Source: Pristionchus mayeri (Eukaryota > Nematoda > Chromadorea > Rhabditida > Neodiplogasteridae). Taken from it: 64,000 nucleotides of DNA. This document shows, one piece after another, positions 1-14,154 of the stretch (position 1 is its first letter; each line of letters opens with the position of its first letter). The position numbers were made by a program, and so were the translations under genes. The notes below the pieces were generated by a model. That model did not search any database, was not told the origin of the DNA, and saw only the letters and a list, made by a program, of their open reading frames with translations. The stretch lies in assembly GCA_036245805.1 (NCBI GenBank), contig BTRK01000002.1, forward strand, positions 9,482,689 through 9,546,688, read 5' to 3'.

Positions 1-757
1 CTTTGCAAAAATGACTGGAAATGGGCTAAATAACAACTCACAAGTTGTGGACTGGGCTGAGAGAGAAGACTGCTTGGACGCACGAAAGAGAGAACAAAGA
101 AGGAAAGAAAGGGAGACGGAGGAAAAAGCAACGATGCCGCCGACAAATCGACTGTTGATTAATGCGCGCAGTCCGGGAGACAGAGAGAGAAAGAGAACCT
201 CTCTCACTTTGCACACTATTTCGTAGGTCAGACAAAAAATGGGTAAATGAGATTGCAGAGATAATTTGGTTGGACTGGTCTGCTGCGCTGCAGGGCCAAT
301 GGAACAGACAAAAATCAGATATTGTTTCAGTTCGAGTTGCATTACTTGCTCATTTCAAATACGTTTCAGCATGTCGAGAAAGGGAGAATGGTTGGATAGT
401 GAGCAATGCACCTTCTGCGTCCGTTTCAACAAAACATAAATTAAATTGAGAAACCCTCAACAAGCTCGCGCTAGGTTCGTGCTCGAGAAATCTCAAATAC
501 GCTTCAGTTATCAGTTAAGAGATAGAGAGTGCGAGAAAACTGTTATGCTGATGGTTTCCTCTGATCGTTATTCATAGAAATACACATTTCTATGGGTGGT
601 GGAAAAATTGTAAATTGTAGATTGGCAAATAGTGCGCATGACTTACTCATTAGTTAAAAACATTAATGAGTGCGCAGTTAAATAGCTATGTCAAAGTAAC
701 CGACTAGCGCTCGCAAATCATAAATCTAGCATTTCTACAGTAATCGTAAGATCATAC

Positions 758-3700
758 TTGATGAAGACCGGGCACGGGCTGACGCTCCGGCTCGGCGTGC
801 CCAGATGCCGCAGCAGCGCCACACTCGCCGACCTCGATCTGCTGCTCTGTTTGATCTGTTTCCGATCCACCGACGGCGGCAGGTAGTTCAACGACGACGA
901 CGATGACGTCGACATTTTGTAGGGCCGGCTTTTAGGAGTACAAGCAGGGTTTGGCGAGACAGATCCGGCTTTTATGCTTCAGAGCCGGGAGCAGCGCCGG
1001 GAACTGGGATCATGGAGTGACAGAGCTCTCACTCGGAAACTCCTCGACACCTGACTCGCGAGGTCTCGTCTTGCTGCTCGAGTAGAGGGGGTGGAGGGGC
1101 GAGGGAGGGGAGTTCTTCGAAAATTCCCGCTTTTCTTAGGCTACGTGCCTTTCTCGGTTCCGGAAGGTCCTGCGGGCGCCAGCTTCCGGTGTAGTGAAGG
1201 GGATTGTGCTCACGGAGCACTGGGTAGAGGGCTATTATTGGATTGTTGCCTGGATGGCGGTGGTAGAGGACTGAGGGGAGGTGACGAAAGAAGGGGAGGT
1301 GGTGAGAGCGGGAGAGAGATGGAGAAGATCGCAGCGGAATCTTGCGTGCTCAGATTGAGACAGCTGTTAATGACAGCGGCAGGGGAGGAGAGAGGGTAGA
1401 GAGGGGGAGGGGGGCAGAGAGGGAGGAGGTTAGCGAGAGTCATCCATCCATCTCTCCTCGCCCTCCCGCGGCTCCATTATAATCTGATGTGCCCTATTGC
1501 CGGGAGGATTTGGTCGCTAAGGAGAGGTCCACATGGAGTATGGGTTTTTTTAAGTAAACGACTCTTCTCGTGCTCTCTCACATATATGTAAAGAGAGAGA
1601 GAGATAAGGGAGAGGGAAGAGAGTCGTTTCTTACTGAACCAAAAAAAAGACAGTGCTGACAAATCGACTCGTGCTCTCCTAAAATCGCGCAGTCTATCGC
1701 TCCATCATAGTTGAGTGCGGGAAGAAGGCAGAAGTACCACCTATCATGAGCATCGCTGTCCCTAACGATCGAGTGTAACGTCGTTTGGACGCCTCGAGGT
1801 GCGAGAATGCTTTGAATTATCATGAGCACCTCATTAGAATGAGCATACAACCCGTTAATCCACATGAATTCGAATAAAACGCAGGGTAGATCGATGTCGA
1901 AAAAATGGTTCCGGCATCGTCCGATGTGATTTAGCTCGGAAAAAAGGTATCCATGTGTTCGCATACATCTAAATGATCGAACAGCGTACGATTTTTGATC
2001 CAGCTCTAGCATTAATGTTCAGAAAACGGTGGTCGGCCACCTTCAGGTATGTATTGCATCCGCAATTCACACGCGAAAAGAAAAACAAGTCGATTTTCGG
2101 AACGCAAACACGCAATCGCAAGAGTGATCAGACATTCCGAGACCGTGAGCATTTTTTAAAAGTTTTGTGTTTTCGCACGATAATTCCTATCGATAATCCA
2201 GATAAACATTCTCAATTTTCACCGGGAACGTCTAAACACCTTTTATTATTTAGTTGTACTCACTCGTTCACGAGTATATAACATTTTGGAGAAACCGAAT
2301 CGTCCTTTACGAAAACAGTGAAACTCACTTTCTCGCTGATATCCTCCTTCCTCCGAAAAGGAAGTAGGCCGGTGACGTCGGGCCGACGCGCACGCAACTG
2401 TTCCTCTTCGACATCCCAATCGACTACAGTACTCCGGAAGAGTACGGTGGGTCGTGTGGTGGGACACGCTAGTTACAGAGTACAGAACTCCAGAAGCTCC
2501 AGAAGCCGGGCGATTATTTCGAGGCAGCCCGGGGTAAGTGGAGGTCTCCTTCTTTCGCTTCCACGCACGCGAGAGGAGGGAACCCAACCGGAAGTCCGGT
2601 GCGATCGAAACCGCGGAAAAGTGAGTGGGATCCTTGGTGTCTCGGCTGGTTCCGGGCGCTGGTTCCGTGATATGATGATGGTTCCGGGCGCTGGTTCCGT
2701 GGTACTGGATTGGATCTTCTGGTTCCTTGTGGAACGCTGGGCTGAGATGGTCTTAGGGCCTACAAGTGACGAGGGCTACTGGAGTCATGCTGGGCTTATA
2801 GCCCCAAGGCAAATTGGGCTACGCATAGGAAAGGAGGGGTGGAGGATGAGGAAGGGAGGCGGAGGGAGATAGGATCCGTTGTCTTTGCAGGAAGGGGAGG
2901 CGGCTCGGAGACAAATTGAGTGAAAGATGAAGGGAGAACGAGAGAAAGACAGAGAAGGGAAGGAGCGAGACATGCACTATGAGATGCGATACCTAATATT
3001 ACCATGAAGATAATTGAAACATTATAAAGAACACAAGGAGAGCGTAGAGATTATGTTTTTCTTCATTAAGCGTAATATCTAACCAAACATGCCAATGACA
3101 GCGCAAGCATAGCGTTGAGTTCCATAAATTGCAAAGGCGTGGAGAGGGTATCACTCCATACACTGACATGAAACACCGTTATCCTTATAAAGATCACTCC
3201 CTAGCAATTAGAGAGTGTGAGAAACGAAGATAAGTTGGGGCTAATTTTGAGTCACCATCCGAGGAAGGAGAAAGGAGAAAGGAAGCAGGAAGAACGCGAT
3301 GAGAGAGAGGCACAATGAGAAGGGAAATGTCCACGATGATAATCGAAACCTCACTTGGTCATTCCAAAAGCTATTGAAGTGTAGTGTATGTTTTGACTAC
3401 GTTTCATTATGTTTCAATGGGCAAAGAAGTTCTGGCGATCGGGGAAATATTGCTAGAGATGAGATCTACTTGCAAAAACTCAAATCAATAGTTGGGAAAA
3501 AGTGAGATATGCGCAATTCACAATGACGATCAAGACCTCCATATTTCCATAGATAGTCGAAACACCGAAGGAGCTGCAACTTCTGAACTATTTTTCTCAC
3601 CAAACAATGCCGTTTTGCAATATGTTTCAAACCAATTTTAAGTAAGGCCGATTTGGAAATAGCCGTTAACGCAGGGATGGCATGGAGAAAAAAAATCTAA

Positions 3701-6700
3701 TTAATGTAACCGTTATTCATGTTTTCTGTAACATTGCATAAAATTTGGGGTATAAATTGATGTGTGAAAGTTATCATAGCAGTGCAATAGAGGAACACTA
3801 GCGCACGCTAAGAAACTCTCGTACTAATTCTTCATAGTGTTCGTATCGATGTTCAACGTCATAGTTCGATTTTACATTATGAATCAATCAATTCACAACC
3901 ACGAGCAGTTCGAGCAAACCATGGCAAGAATAACCAAGTATCCCCCCCTTCTTAAACTCACAGCGTCGTGGTAAACATTGCACAGTCGACGCGGGCTCGC
4001 GAGTCCCCGCGCGGCGCCAAACCAGCTACCGGAATGGACATTTCGGCGCAGTATCAAACAACGTGAAGGAACCAATAGCATCGGACAGAAAGAAAGGAAT
4101 AGGTTTGGAACAGAGCATAGGAGAAGGAGCAGACATGTTGCCTATTGAGCAAAAAAAACTGCATTCATTATTCATGAAAATATGGACCTATTGCTGTGGA
4201 AGACGACGGAAATGCTACAGAAACGTCGGAAATACATGCAGATTTTGAGATTGCGAAATAAATCAGCTTCGAGACAATGAGTGTTTGGACTCTGGAGTCC
4301 GATGTACAGAGAGATAGTCGTTTGAACGTGTGAAACTAGAGATTGGAGCCTAATTAAACACAGATGTGCCTACGGCGTGAAAGGATCAGAGTTCAGATAG
4401 CCGGGTGCAAGAGAACTAACAATTTTTTTGGAACTAAGGCGGATGAAAACTAGTAAACGGATATCGACGACTGGTTTTCATCTGACATTGAGGCAAATTT
4501 TCGTGATTAGGAGAAAGATGAATCTATAACCAGCTCAGAATCGGTGCAATTCACTAGCAAGAGCAAAGTGGAGTGGAGAACCGTGCACTGAGTTGCTTTC
4601 TCCCAATCTTCGCACACTCGGATTAGTCTTCGCGCGTTCTTTCACACGGCCCCAAGTGCTTGTTTACCATAGCTAAAGTGACTTGAAGCCCACTGTACCC
4701 GTGCAGAAAGTCAGTTAGCGATCGCTTACCGTATCACCTTGCCCATCGGGTCGAAGATCATGCGCGTCGTGCGGTAGTAGATCTCGTTGATGTTCGGGCT
4801 CGGCGTGCCCATTTGCCGGTCCGGCTTTCCTCCGGTTGCAGGTCGCATCTTGGACAAGCGCCGGTCCGGAACCTTCCGGTCCTGGTTGTCCATTTTCCGG
4901 TCCTCGGACTCCAGGGTGGCAGCGGTTGTGTGGGGGAGGGGAGCTATTGCGGCGACGGTAGAGAGCGGATGGTATCAACTTCTCACTGATTAGAGACACT
5001 GACCCCACCGATTCTGAGCTGGTGAATCAACAAAGTGCTAGAGAGAGATTGAGAGAGAGATCCTAATGGAAGGAGAGGGAAGAATTGAGTGAGAAGCCGA
5101 ATCGCTAGGCAAAACAGTCGATGAATGAAGGGTGGAAATCGAGAAGAACATGTGAATGAGAGAGCCGCCATAGTTTCTCGACACCTTAAGCCGAGGAGCG
5201 GGCGCGAAGAGAGGGAGAAACCAGATGAATAGTGTCTAGTGTATCTCTTGCTCTCTAAGGCGAGAGAGCAGGGAGATTCGAGAGAGCGCAGAGAAAGATC
5301 CGGTAGAGCTAAGCTCGAGAGCAAACGCTACTGTAACCGAGAACGAGTGCGGGAAAAAGGGGCGAAACCGGAGGGATATGAGAAAAATAGCTGCGGAACT
5401 GGTAAACAGTTCAGTTTTGCAGTATTTTCGGTAATTTCTGCATACGGTGAACAAAATAGGTAATCAGCCAATAATCTGTTTAGCAAATCTACTGAGACTC
5501 TAAACAGAAGCAGCCCATTTCCAGTACGCAAATTTAGTTTTTAGAAGGAATCAATCGGTAATCTGTGTTAGACAGCCGTTTTCTGGTATATTTGTGGAGA
5601 GATTCTGCACCTGTAGCGGGGAACGTGGGAAAGTTTGCATGCACTGGAAAGAGAACAGCCGTTCCTTTTCTCCAACTCGTCCCGATTTAGGCTTTCCGAG
5701 TTTACTTTAGCATTTCAAAACCAATTGTAATTTGAGGATCGGATTTTCGAAACCAGTATACACAATTTACATCATATTGTGTTCCATTTTGTATGATTTG
5801 CATAACTAATCGATAAAATGAATCTTACATGCTCGCATCCATGCTTTTGCTCCTGCAGTTCTGCTGAGAAGGCGCTAGCGGGCAGATGGTGTTGTTGTTG
5901 AGCGACCCGGACTCGTCCATGGCAGCTAAAATGAAAAAATTGAACAAATCTGTGTATGATTCGACAAGGGAAACGGAATCATTTCAGATTTCCTGTTTCC
6001 CTCATTTGGTGCCAATGATCGAATTTAAGTAACTATTTTTACCCCACACAGCGATCTTCGTCGCTTCTTTTTTTCTAGATTTTTGCTTAGACATTCTTCC
6101 CATGTGCGCACGCACGTAACTCGGCACACAAAAGGATGAGCAGCAATAGTAAATAAGTAATAATGCCTCAAAAATAGCCTCTAATGGGTACTGTATATGT
6201 GCAGATGGATTTAGAAAAAAATGTTTCTATACGTCGAAAAATTATGAATAAATTGCAAAAATGATGATTCTAGTAATACGTAAATACTTACGAGTATTGT
6301 GTCTGGTCGTGCTGGTTCGGGCACTGCGACTTTCCCGACGGTGACCTGCTATACTATAATTATTTAAAACTTCAATTAAATTAATAATCTTTAATTAAAT
6401 TAGTAATAAACAGTCAATTACCATTGCCATTCTGGTACTTTTCCGGGTGCACGTGCAGCGCCTGCTCGAGACGCCTGAAAAGCCAAATTTAGACCATAAT
6501 TTCAATTTATTAAAAAAGTAAAACCCACCAACCTTATTACACTTCCAATTTAATCCATACCTCACCAGCTCTCCCAAATCCCTTAACCTATCAACTTTTA
6601 GAGGTGAACAAACCCAGGAAACGAGCGAAAAATCGCATCCCGATGCATATGATCGATAGCTAGTCGAACTCAGGCAAGTGATATAGAGCAGAGAGGAAGA

Positions 6701-8936
6701 GGAAGGAGAGGCAAGGCTCGAGGCATTCTCATAGAGAACCCCGCCGACGAAATTTCCCCCGTCTCATATGTGAACGCAGCTGTCCAATTCAATAGGGAAA
6801 CCCTAGACCATGCAGTTTTCATGGAAACACCCGGTTGAATTTCGCATTCTCGAATTCAAGCCCATTCCGCGTTGGAAAACAACGAAACACGAGAAGTGGT
6901 GTAAAACAACAGCTGTGCGCGTTCACATTCCTCCTCTGACAGGTCGTCATGTTTTAGATGATTTGTCGGAACTCTTTCTGGGTTAGTGCGCATCCAATGA
7001 ATTCCCATGCAATGGGTTCCTTATGATTATAGTTCGAGAAACGGGCATTCGTATATTCATTGCACACAGACTCTTGAGCGGTAGAGCGATGAGAGATCAT
7101 GAGAAATTAAGAGACGAAAGCCTTCGAACTCTATTAATGACGCGTGATTTGTTCCGCCGGGTCGTTCCATCACCTCTCAAATTCCTCGAGACGCGAGGCG
7201 TCAGGCGCTCAGTGTTCAAGAGTGGGAAAAGAATTCCACCAGTATCGCCTTCGCGATTTCCCAAAGATCAAAGATCAAGCATCGTCAGTTCTATGATTTC
7301 TCCATGGTGTTACAGATGTTTTATAAATTCACAAGAAGAGGAATCGGTTTACTAATGCTCACTAGAATGCGCGTTAAGAATGCCCCGAGAATCGCGTCTC
7401 TCAAAGATCAAAGATCGGCCATATACGAAATCATTCCCTGCTATGATCCCCAAAATCATCAGTCCGAATGCTTTCACAGATGTTTTCGTACTCAGCACAC
7501 CCAAAGAGGAAGCGGGTGCCATCATTTCCCGGGTTCTCCCCCGAAACCCGATAGGTTGTTCTCGATTGGGAGAGTCCTTCGGAGTACTACCCTAGAGATT
7601 CAAGCCGAGGACATTCATCTAATTGTCACGAAATCACTTAGAGGCTCAATCAAGATGCGCTTAGCCAACGGCAACAGCTGTGCCACTGACCACACCTCAA
7701 GCACACAAAGTGTACTTCTATCGGACAACTCTCTCAATTTCTCACGCTCTCTCGCTCCCGGCCCGCAAAAATGATGTGGGCCCCCGCAAAAACAACAAGG
7801 CGCCACATGATTCTTCGGCCCGGAAAACGCGATTGATTTGCAGCGGAAACTCAAGACAGATGGTTTCAATTCGGGAGGAAAAAGCACACCTGAATGCTGG
7901 GAACATCGGAACTTCCGATTGGGAAGGACGGAGATGGAAAAGCGATCAATTTGGGCAATTTGACTAGATCCAAAAGATCCAAACAGACAGGGAGGATCGA
8001 ATCGAGGGAGAGGATGTAGATCCGGGCACACAACTGATTGAATGAGTGGAGAGAGGAGAGGGGCGAGGCGTGAGTGGAGTGATTGATCGGGTGTTAATTC
8101 GCGCTGTGTTTTCGACACCCGATCCCTCAGAATTCTGATCCCTGACCGCAGTACAAAACTTCGAGAACTACTTGCGACAAACACATCCAGATATGCATGC
8201 AATGGATTGCCTGACACGATAAATGGTTTGCCTTTAGAGTGGTTACTGTACTCTCTCTGGCGACATGATTGAGTACTGACCATTTCCCAGGCACGAATAT
8301 GAAATGCGAATCGGTCATATCACGATCGCGTTTCGAAAACATCGAAATACCGGGAAAATCATATTTTACCTGGCATATTTCTCGGAGCAAGTGGAGAGCT
8401 TCTTGCGCAGGGACATACTACCGCACAAAGAGGCTCTCTCTCCGACAGGGACGAAGGAATGCGTAAGGAGGGAGGACAAGGAGTGGGGGGAGGAGACGGG
8501 AGGCTTCCTTTCACCCGAGTCTTCACACACACATTCGTTTTTGAGGCGTGGTCAGACACACTCAGCGGGAACCGAAGAATCTGCTACGTCGTTGAAACTC
8601 AATCCCCGCGCGCGCTCTGAGGGATCATACCCAGTGCTTCTGAGCGTGCGCGACTTTATCCCAATCTTCGACTAAGTACTAGCTGATCTGTGAATCATGA
8701 AATGTTGACAAGGAACAAGACAGTGATTCGTCAGGAAGAATGGTAAAGCATCTGGTGAGAACAATCTGGCAGAACCAATGATCTACTCTTTTTTACCCAG
8801 ATTCTGAGGAAGTTGTTAAGATTAGCGCAATTTTAGGAGAATCCGCACAATTTAGTCCAAGTCCAACCTGATGAGCAGCTCCTTGAACATGGGCGCCATA
8901 AGCGCGCCCCGGACTACAGCTTGGGTACACGGAGTA
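758..8936 (-). CDS. Multi-exon gene of unknown function, low-complexity protein (partial)
   Basis: I do not recognise this gene. Exons in transcript order: 8936-8868 (or starting at the ATG at 8899), 6474-6422, 6348-6292, 5925-5829, 4943-4730, 2431-2329, 1208-1051, 928-758. Phases agree at every junction except 5829/4943, where an exon is probably missing. Each exon has GT donors such as gtaagt or gtgagt, and most have strongly GC-rich third codon positions, unlike the surrounding introns. The product is rich in Ser, Arg, Pro and Asn, with short ordered-looking stretches (MAPMFKELLIR; NINEIYYRTTRMIFDP; DWDVEEEQLRARRPDV) and two similar GTPS segments. No signal peptide, membrane helix or catalytic motif is visible. 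It may be a scaffold or signalling protein. The last exon ends at a donor (gtatga), so the gene continues beyond the left edge, and further 5' exons may lie above 9 kb. Confidence 0.6.
1060..1440. repeat. Purine-rich low-complexity tract
   Basis: The plus strand is almost pure G/A (repeated gggagg, gagag, agaggg) over much of this stretch. It is interrupted by the coding exon of the minus-strand gene at 1051-1208. Similar GA or CT tracts occur at 1555-1625, 5030-5080 and 8460-8500. They lie in introns or flanks of the unknown minus-strand gene and probably represent drifting microsatellites. Confidence 0.6.
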
Positions 8937-9410
8937 CTGTAGAGTGGACTCGCTGGGTACTGTAGAACTATCGATAAATGACGGGTTTAGCGAGATTGTT
9001 TAGACGTGGATGATGCGATAATGTGGAGAGGGCAGGTCTCCTCTGGGCGAGGGGGAGGAGAAGTAGGGGTAGAGATAGAGCGCGAAAAACGGAGATCAGA
9101 CAGGTGAATTTGCAGGAATTTTTCAAATCTTTTCAGTCTGCATTCTTTCTCTTCCGTTAAACGGAATAGAGTACGAAAGATGAGGAGATGACTATTATAC
9201 ACGTCCTTTTCTTGAAAGCAGCACGTAGACAATTCACGAAAACATTTTGTAGCTCTAGTGGGCAAGTGTGAATTAGAGTGCGGCTTCTCTCAGTATTTTT
9301 GATGTTGATTCTACCTTCACATCATTCATGAATGCGTTGAAGCCTTCTGTAGACAGCACGTATGGTTTCGCAGCGACTTTGCAATGGATAAGCGTGCTTA
9401 TCCTTGCTTA

Positions 9411-10673
9411 TTAGGTTGGTCATAAAGTTTTGCGCGATTTTGGCTCCCAACTTTGAGTTCGTATAGTTTATTTTGCTCAAATGGCCACTTGTAGTCCTGA
9501 TGTCGATATATAGGGACATGTTCGACCTTTAGCATTTTATCGTTGAACTAGTGTGATCATCTCTACTATTCGAGAAATCAAGGTCTGCGTAACTTTGAAT
9601 ATTTCAGAAAAATTAATATTTTATTTAAAGTTGCTGTTCTTCGCAGAGAATTTTTTAGATGGAGGCTCACAAAGTGTATTAAACAGCACTCGGCGTGCAC
9701 TACCTAGTATCAAAACGTGCGAGCTGCTGAATTCGTTATAGGCTTCGTACAGGTCAATGAATCACGGACAATTAGAAAACCAAAGTTCTTTCGAACAAAT
9801 CACCTGTTTCAACGATTGACGAGGATGACCTCTACCTATGGGCGTTGTCATCATTACTTACTCGGTTTTCTATCACATCAATATTTAAGAGCCCAGTTAT
9901 CTCTCCCATCTAAAAAAGTGACATTTGTACCTCAATTATTTTTCAATGAAAACGTCGAAAAACTTGATATGGAGTGTCTTCAAGCAGGGCTCACCATAGA
10001 AAAAGTAGCGAACTCCACAATATTCCTAAATAATGAGTGATAGGGCAAGGGTTGTTCATTAATTTAAACAGAAAAGTTCTGCCTTCCAAACCACATGGCT
10101 AGCACAGAAACGCATAAAGTATGTATTTCGATGTTCTAAATTAGACATCTAAAATCCGAAAAACCCTGTTCGGAAATGTAGATCCCCATTCACTCCCAAA
10201 GGAAATAACGACTTGTACTAGTAAAGTATTTCACATTCATGAATAATTGAAATCTCAAGAGCTGTCGGCATATATATAGTACTCCAAAACTTATCTTGAC
10301 AAGTGTAGTGAAAACCCAAAAACGATTTACGCGCTTATTTCTAATAGGCCCTTTGTGGCATATGAGTCTCAACATCACCAGTACGATATATGCCCATCAT
10401 ACTTTACTAATGTGGTTTAGATTGGGTCCTGTCTCCGTTCTAAACGAAAATCTAATCCTTTGAATAGTCAGGTCGTTGATCAACCACATGAAGTTTGGTG
10501 AATCACCGTATTCTTTCCCTTGATCGGACAGATCTATGATAGTGTGCGCTAAAGAGAGTATAACAGCCCCTATCTACCACAAAAAGATCTACATTGATTG
10601 GATAACAATGAACGATTGTAGATGCCACAAAGCACTTTAGTCAAAATCGCGCAAAACTTTATGACCAACCTGA
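9411..10673. mobile_element. Decayed mariner-type element
   Basis: The element is bounded by near-perfect inverted ends: TTAGGTTGGTCATAAAG on the left, and on the right its complement ending CTTTATGACCAACCTGA. The arms match for about 30 bp (through gcgcgattttg) and the ends abut TA. These are typical mariner termini, and the 1.26 kb length matches a full mariner. I found no stretch encoding the DD34D motifs (HDNARPH or PPYSPDLAPSD), and no open frame inside exceeds 107 codons. It is therefore either heavily mutated or a non-autonomous derivative. Confidence 0.75.
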
Positions 10674-13600
10674 TAGAAGCTGCTTGAACATACTGATGTT
10701 ATGTAGCTGCGGAATAGCAACAGATAACGAGAGCAAATGCAGGGCTTCCATATGAAAACAAATAGGGCTTCTGGCAAGGGGCTTCTTAGAAAAAAGGTAG
10801 CGATCAGTAATCTGGGACGTGTTGGGTACAGTATTCGCATAGGGCTTCCGATTGCGGGACTTCGCGACAAACAACGCCACTTATAGTAAACTGCGTGATG
10901 ATGGGGAAAGCAAGAAAACAATCAGAAATAACAACAGTCTAATGCAAAGGGCTTCGCTCTAAAACATTACGTAGGAGCTTCGCTGTAAAAACACGTAGTC
11001 TGTTGTGATGAACGATTTGAGGATAGAGGTAAAATCGTAAATTCTGAGAGAAGCTACAATCTAATTCACACTCGGTCACTCGGGCTACAATTCATTTATC
11101 CTTCAATTGTCTACGTGTTGTTTTCAAGAAAAGGACAGACACGTGTATGGTTGCCGAAATAGAAAGGAGGGAAGCCAAGCAAAATTGTTATGTGCGAATT
11201 CGGGATTTCAAGGAAAAGTTCGAATAGGGATTCCAAGGGCACATGATATGGACTAGACGAGAATTTGAAGCCGCTCGTCATGCCAGACAGGTGGATCCTC
11301 CCGTACTCTGATAGCGCGAGATTCGAGATAAATAACTCTCTTCATTATCGTTAACTCTATCATATTGGAAAAGTGAAAGAGCATGAATGATGAAAGGAAT
11401 CAATTCATTCGAATCTATCACTATTCCCTACTCGTGGACTACAGCAGCGCAAATACTCTCGGAGTACTCCTCGATTATAATGGGCCAAAGTCCGCGCGCT
11501 CTCGGCTCTAAATCGAGAAAGGATTTCCCGCTCTGACTTTTAGCCAGTAATTCGCTTCATTCCGCCTACGGACCGAAAAGGCAGAATAGGCCCGCGCAAT
11601 GACTCTCTCCAATTTGATTACTCTCTAGCCTATCGGACGAGAAAATGTGCAGAATGAATAGAGCCAGATATCCGCGCAAGAACTCATAATCAGCAGCGCT
11701 CGCCCATTTATATCTACCGGGAAGGACTGGGAACGAATAAAGGGGCGGGCGGCAGGCAAAATAGTTGATTCTAGCAGAAAGAATCAGGAAACGTGAGAAT
11801 CAGGGGATGGGTTGACTCGGCCCCCATGCCACTGGTCCCCATTTGTGGCCCTCTCTGAGACTCTCACGGAGGCCCTCTTTGCTTCCTGTTGTTCTGATTT
11901 TACGTGTGAAAGGGAGGTACGACGGGCGTTCTGGACTAATGTTGACCAATCTATACACCCTCATGACTAGATAAATTGCCACGCTGTAAATAGCCCAAAG
12001 AAAGCGATGCTTTCTAGCCTAACCCCGAAGGCGATATTCATTTACATTATGTGCTAATTTCACACGCACTTTTGTCTGCTAGAGCAACAGGATGACGTGG
12101 CTAAGACATCACGAATTGGCAACCCCACTCTGCACTATGGCTTGTTCGCGCTCGAGGATGCCCTAGGGAGAAGGAAGTGGAACCCATAGCTGGAAGAAGG
12201 GAAGGTGCGCGAGATCGAATTTCGTCGGTGGTGATGACGACGCATGAGGATTTCCGGATTTTAGCAACAAGAGATCTATGGTCATTAGGGCGAAAGATCA
12301 TAGATCAAGCAGAAAATTATACAGGAATGTGCCTTTTTGCATTAGAGGATGGGCTACAAAATGCATTGACATCTTCATTCTTCGTGCGCTCGCTGAAGAG
12401 GTACAGAAAGATGATTTCTTGCAAAGCTTCCTTGTTTTGCACGGAGGACAGGAACAAGCGCAATGGAGCGTGCATTAGGGTTAGTCGCTTAGCTACAGGC
12501 GCACCCATGTTGTGGCTTAGGGATAGCAAATCGGCGCGTGCTCTGCGCAGTTCGTGCACACTCTCAACAGTTCGTGCACACTCTCAACGGACAGCGAGAG
12601 AGTGCGTGAATCGAGGAGAGCACTCGCCGATATACTACCACCAATGGTGGAAAAATGCCTTCTGGCTAGCAATGAAACATCAAGAGACAGGTGGAAATGA
12701 CGTGATGTGTTGCTTAGTTTCAGACACTCAGGTTGAGCTGTTGCGCCCTCCCCCCTAAGATCAGAGATTAGGCAGACAGCTGAACAATAAGGGGCCTAAT
12801 TTTTGCACAGAAGACACCTGTGCAAGCGGGCATTTGAGCGTGAATGATGGCACGATGGGCGTCGCCTAGTTACTAGCAGGCGGATGGGAGGAGAGTTCGG
12901 AGAGCGATCAGTTTCGAAAAGATTTTCTCTGGAAGCGGCCACCCAATAGGGAAATGACGTGTGTTTCGTGGCAACGGATACTCTGCTCGGAAATCCTCTG
13001 ACAATGTGGAATGTTTCGTGAACAAATCGCTTCGAAATATCCTGCTTTCCTCTGATCGCATGCGTTCGAATGCATAACGAAGTCATTCTCAAATGTTTTC
13101 CCTGCCACCACAAATCTGAGATGTGGCCAGAAAACAGTCAGAACGACAATTTAGAGTGACTCTCATGGACAGGTAGGCCGAATGCCCTTGACAAATCGTG
13201 TCTAGCCAAGGCAAAGCATGTCTCTGTGAGCGAACGTTGACAATAAAAAAATATTTTGGAGACTAAAGAACGGTCACGCAAGAACAAATTCCATGGCCTC
13301 ATCATTAAACATCTAACGGTTAAGAGAGATGGAGTACAAAATGAAGCTGTTCCCGAACTCGGACTAAACCATGCGTACACATAGAGGCTAAACGCACTGG
13401 ATCTTCAAGGATCAGTCTCAAGATCAGCCAAGATCAGCAATTGTCAGGAAATATAAAATATCCAAAAGATCAAAGATCAGCCTCCTCACCTGGTCAGGGC
13501 CGAAGCCCACTCTGTTGCATGGTGCGAAGCGGCTGAAGAGGCGCTTCGCTCTCTCATCTCTCGCATGCCCGCCGTAATTTCTACAATACCATAACCTTAC

Positions 13601-13890
13601 CATAGTCGAAAGGCGATAATCGATCGATACTCGTCAAAAACAACATCGGAAAAACGCGATGACAGATGTAACAGATGTGCGGCAATAACGGGACGCGAGG
13701 GAGGCAGTGTAATACGAAATCCGATAAAGTCCAGCGCTAGGTTTTTTTGCAGGCGGTGTGTAATGGCTACTTCACAAATTTCAACGAACGTAGGCGCTTA
13801 GTCAGCCCTCGTTAACATATTGGCCCAGAAATTGCAAATCGTAAACATTTCCTGAACTTCGTCAGGGCGTTTAAGATTCAGAAAGAAGAA
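10674..13890. other. No gene detected
   Basis: No exon chain is convincing on either strand. Short repeated words occur (gggcttc at 10740-10960; a 20-bp direct repeat of cagttcgtgcacactctcaa at 12547-12587; repeats of aaagatc near 12290 and 13400-13480). A 193-codon open frame at 12177-12758 has no splice or composition support. Confidence 0.4.
13390..13485. repeat. AAGATCA-rich short repeat cluster
   Basis: The word (a)agatca recurs at least seven times in about 90 bp (ggatcttcaaggatcag, caagatcagcc, aaaagatcaaagatc). The same motif, usually as aaagatcaaagatc, occurs near 7262, 7401, 12290 and 12757, and in introns of the duplicated membrane-protein genes at 29.6-30.1 kb and 50.7-51.2 kb. 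It may be a dispersed simple repeat or a protein-binding element. Confidence 0.5.
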
Positions 13891-14061
13891 AGGGAGTGAT
13901 ATGCAAATGTCAAAGTGGCGAAAACATTTCCGGCGCGGCGGCGCGACCTTTCAGAATCAACAACAGAAGCCCCCGCGTTCCCCTTTCTTCTCTAAAAGTG
14001 ACGAATTTATCAAAAAGTCGTCGAGCGCCCGTGGCTTCTTTGGCGATTTTATTATACTCTT

Positions 14062-14072
14062 CCGCCTCTCTC

Positions 14073-14152
<80 letters not shown>
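14062..14152. repeat. (CT)n microsatellite
   Basis: About 90 bp of almost uninterrupted ct repeats with occasional ccct variants. Open frames through it (poly Ser-Leu or Arg-Glu) are artefacts of the repeat. Confidence 0.95.

Positions 14153-14154
<2 letters not shown>

Noticed and set aside
1578..2012. 144-codon minus-strand open frame
   Set aside because: Runs into a GA microsatellite at its end, no recognisable motif, and it sits in an intron of the minus-strand gene.
2366..2625. Plausible plus-strand exon chain (QLFLFDIPIDYSTPEEY followed by two short exons)
   Set aside because: The opposite strand reads DWDVEEEQLRARRPDV with a gtgagt donor and joins in phase to neighbouring minus-strand exons, so the plus-strand reading is taken as antisense coincidence.
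7615..8283. 222-codon open frame on the minus strand
   Set aside because: No domain or clear start context, Ser/Pro/Leu-rich composition and location in a long intron; probably chance in GC-balanced DNA.
12177..12758. 193-codon plus-strand open frame
   Set aside because: Contains a direct repeat, mixed composition, no motif or splice structure, and no related sequence in the window.
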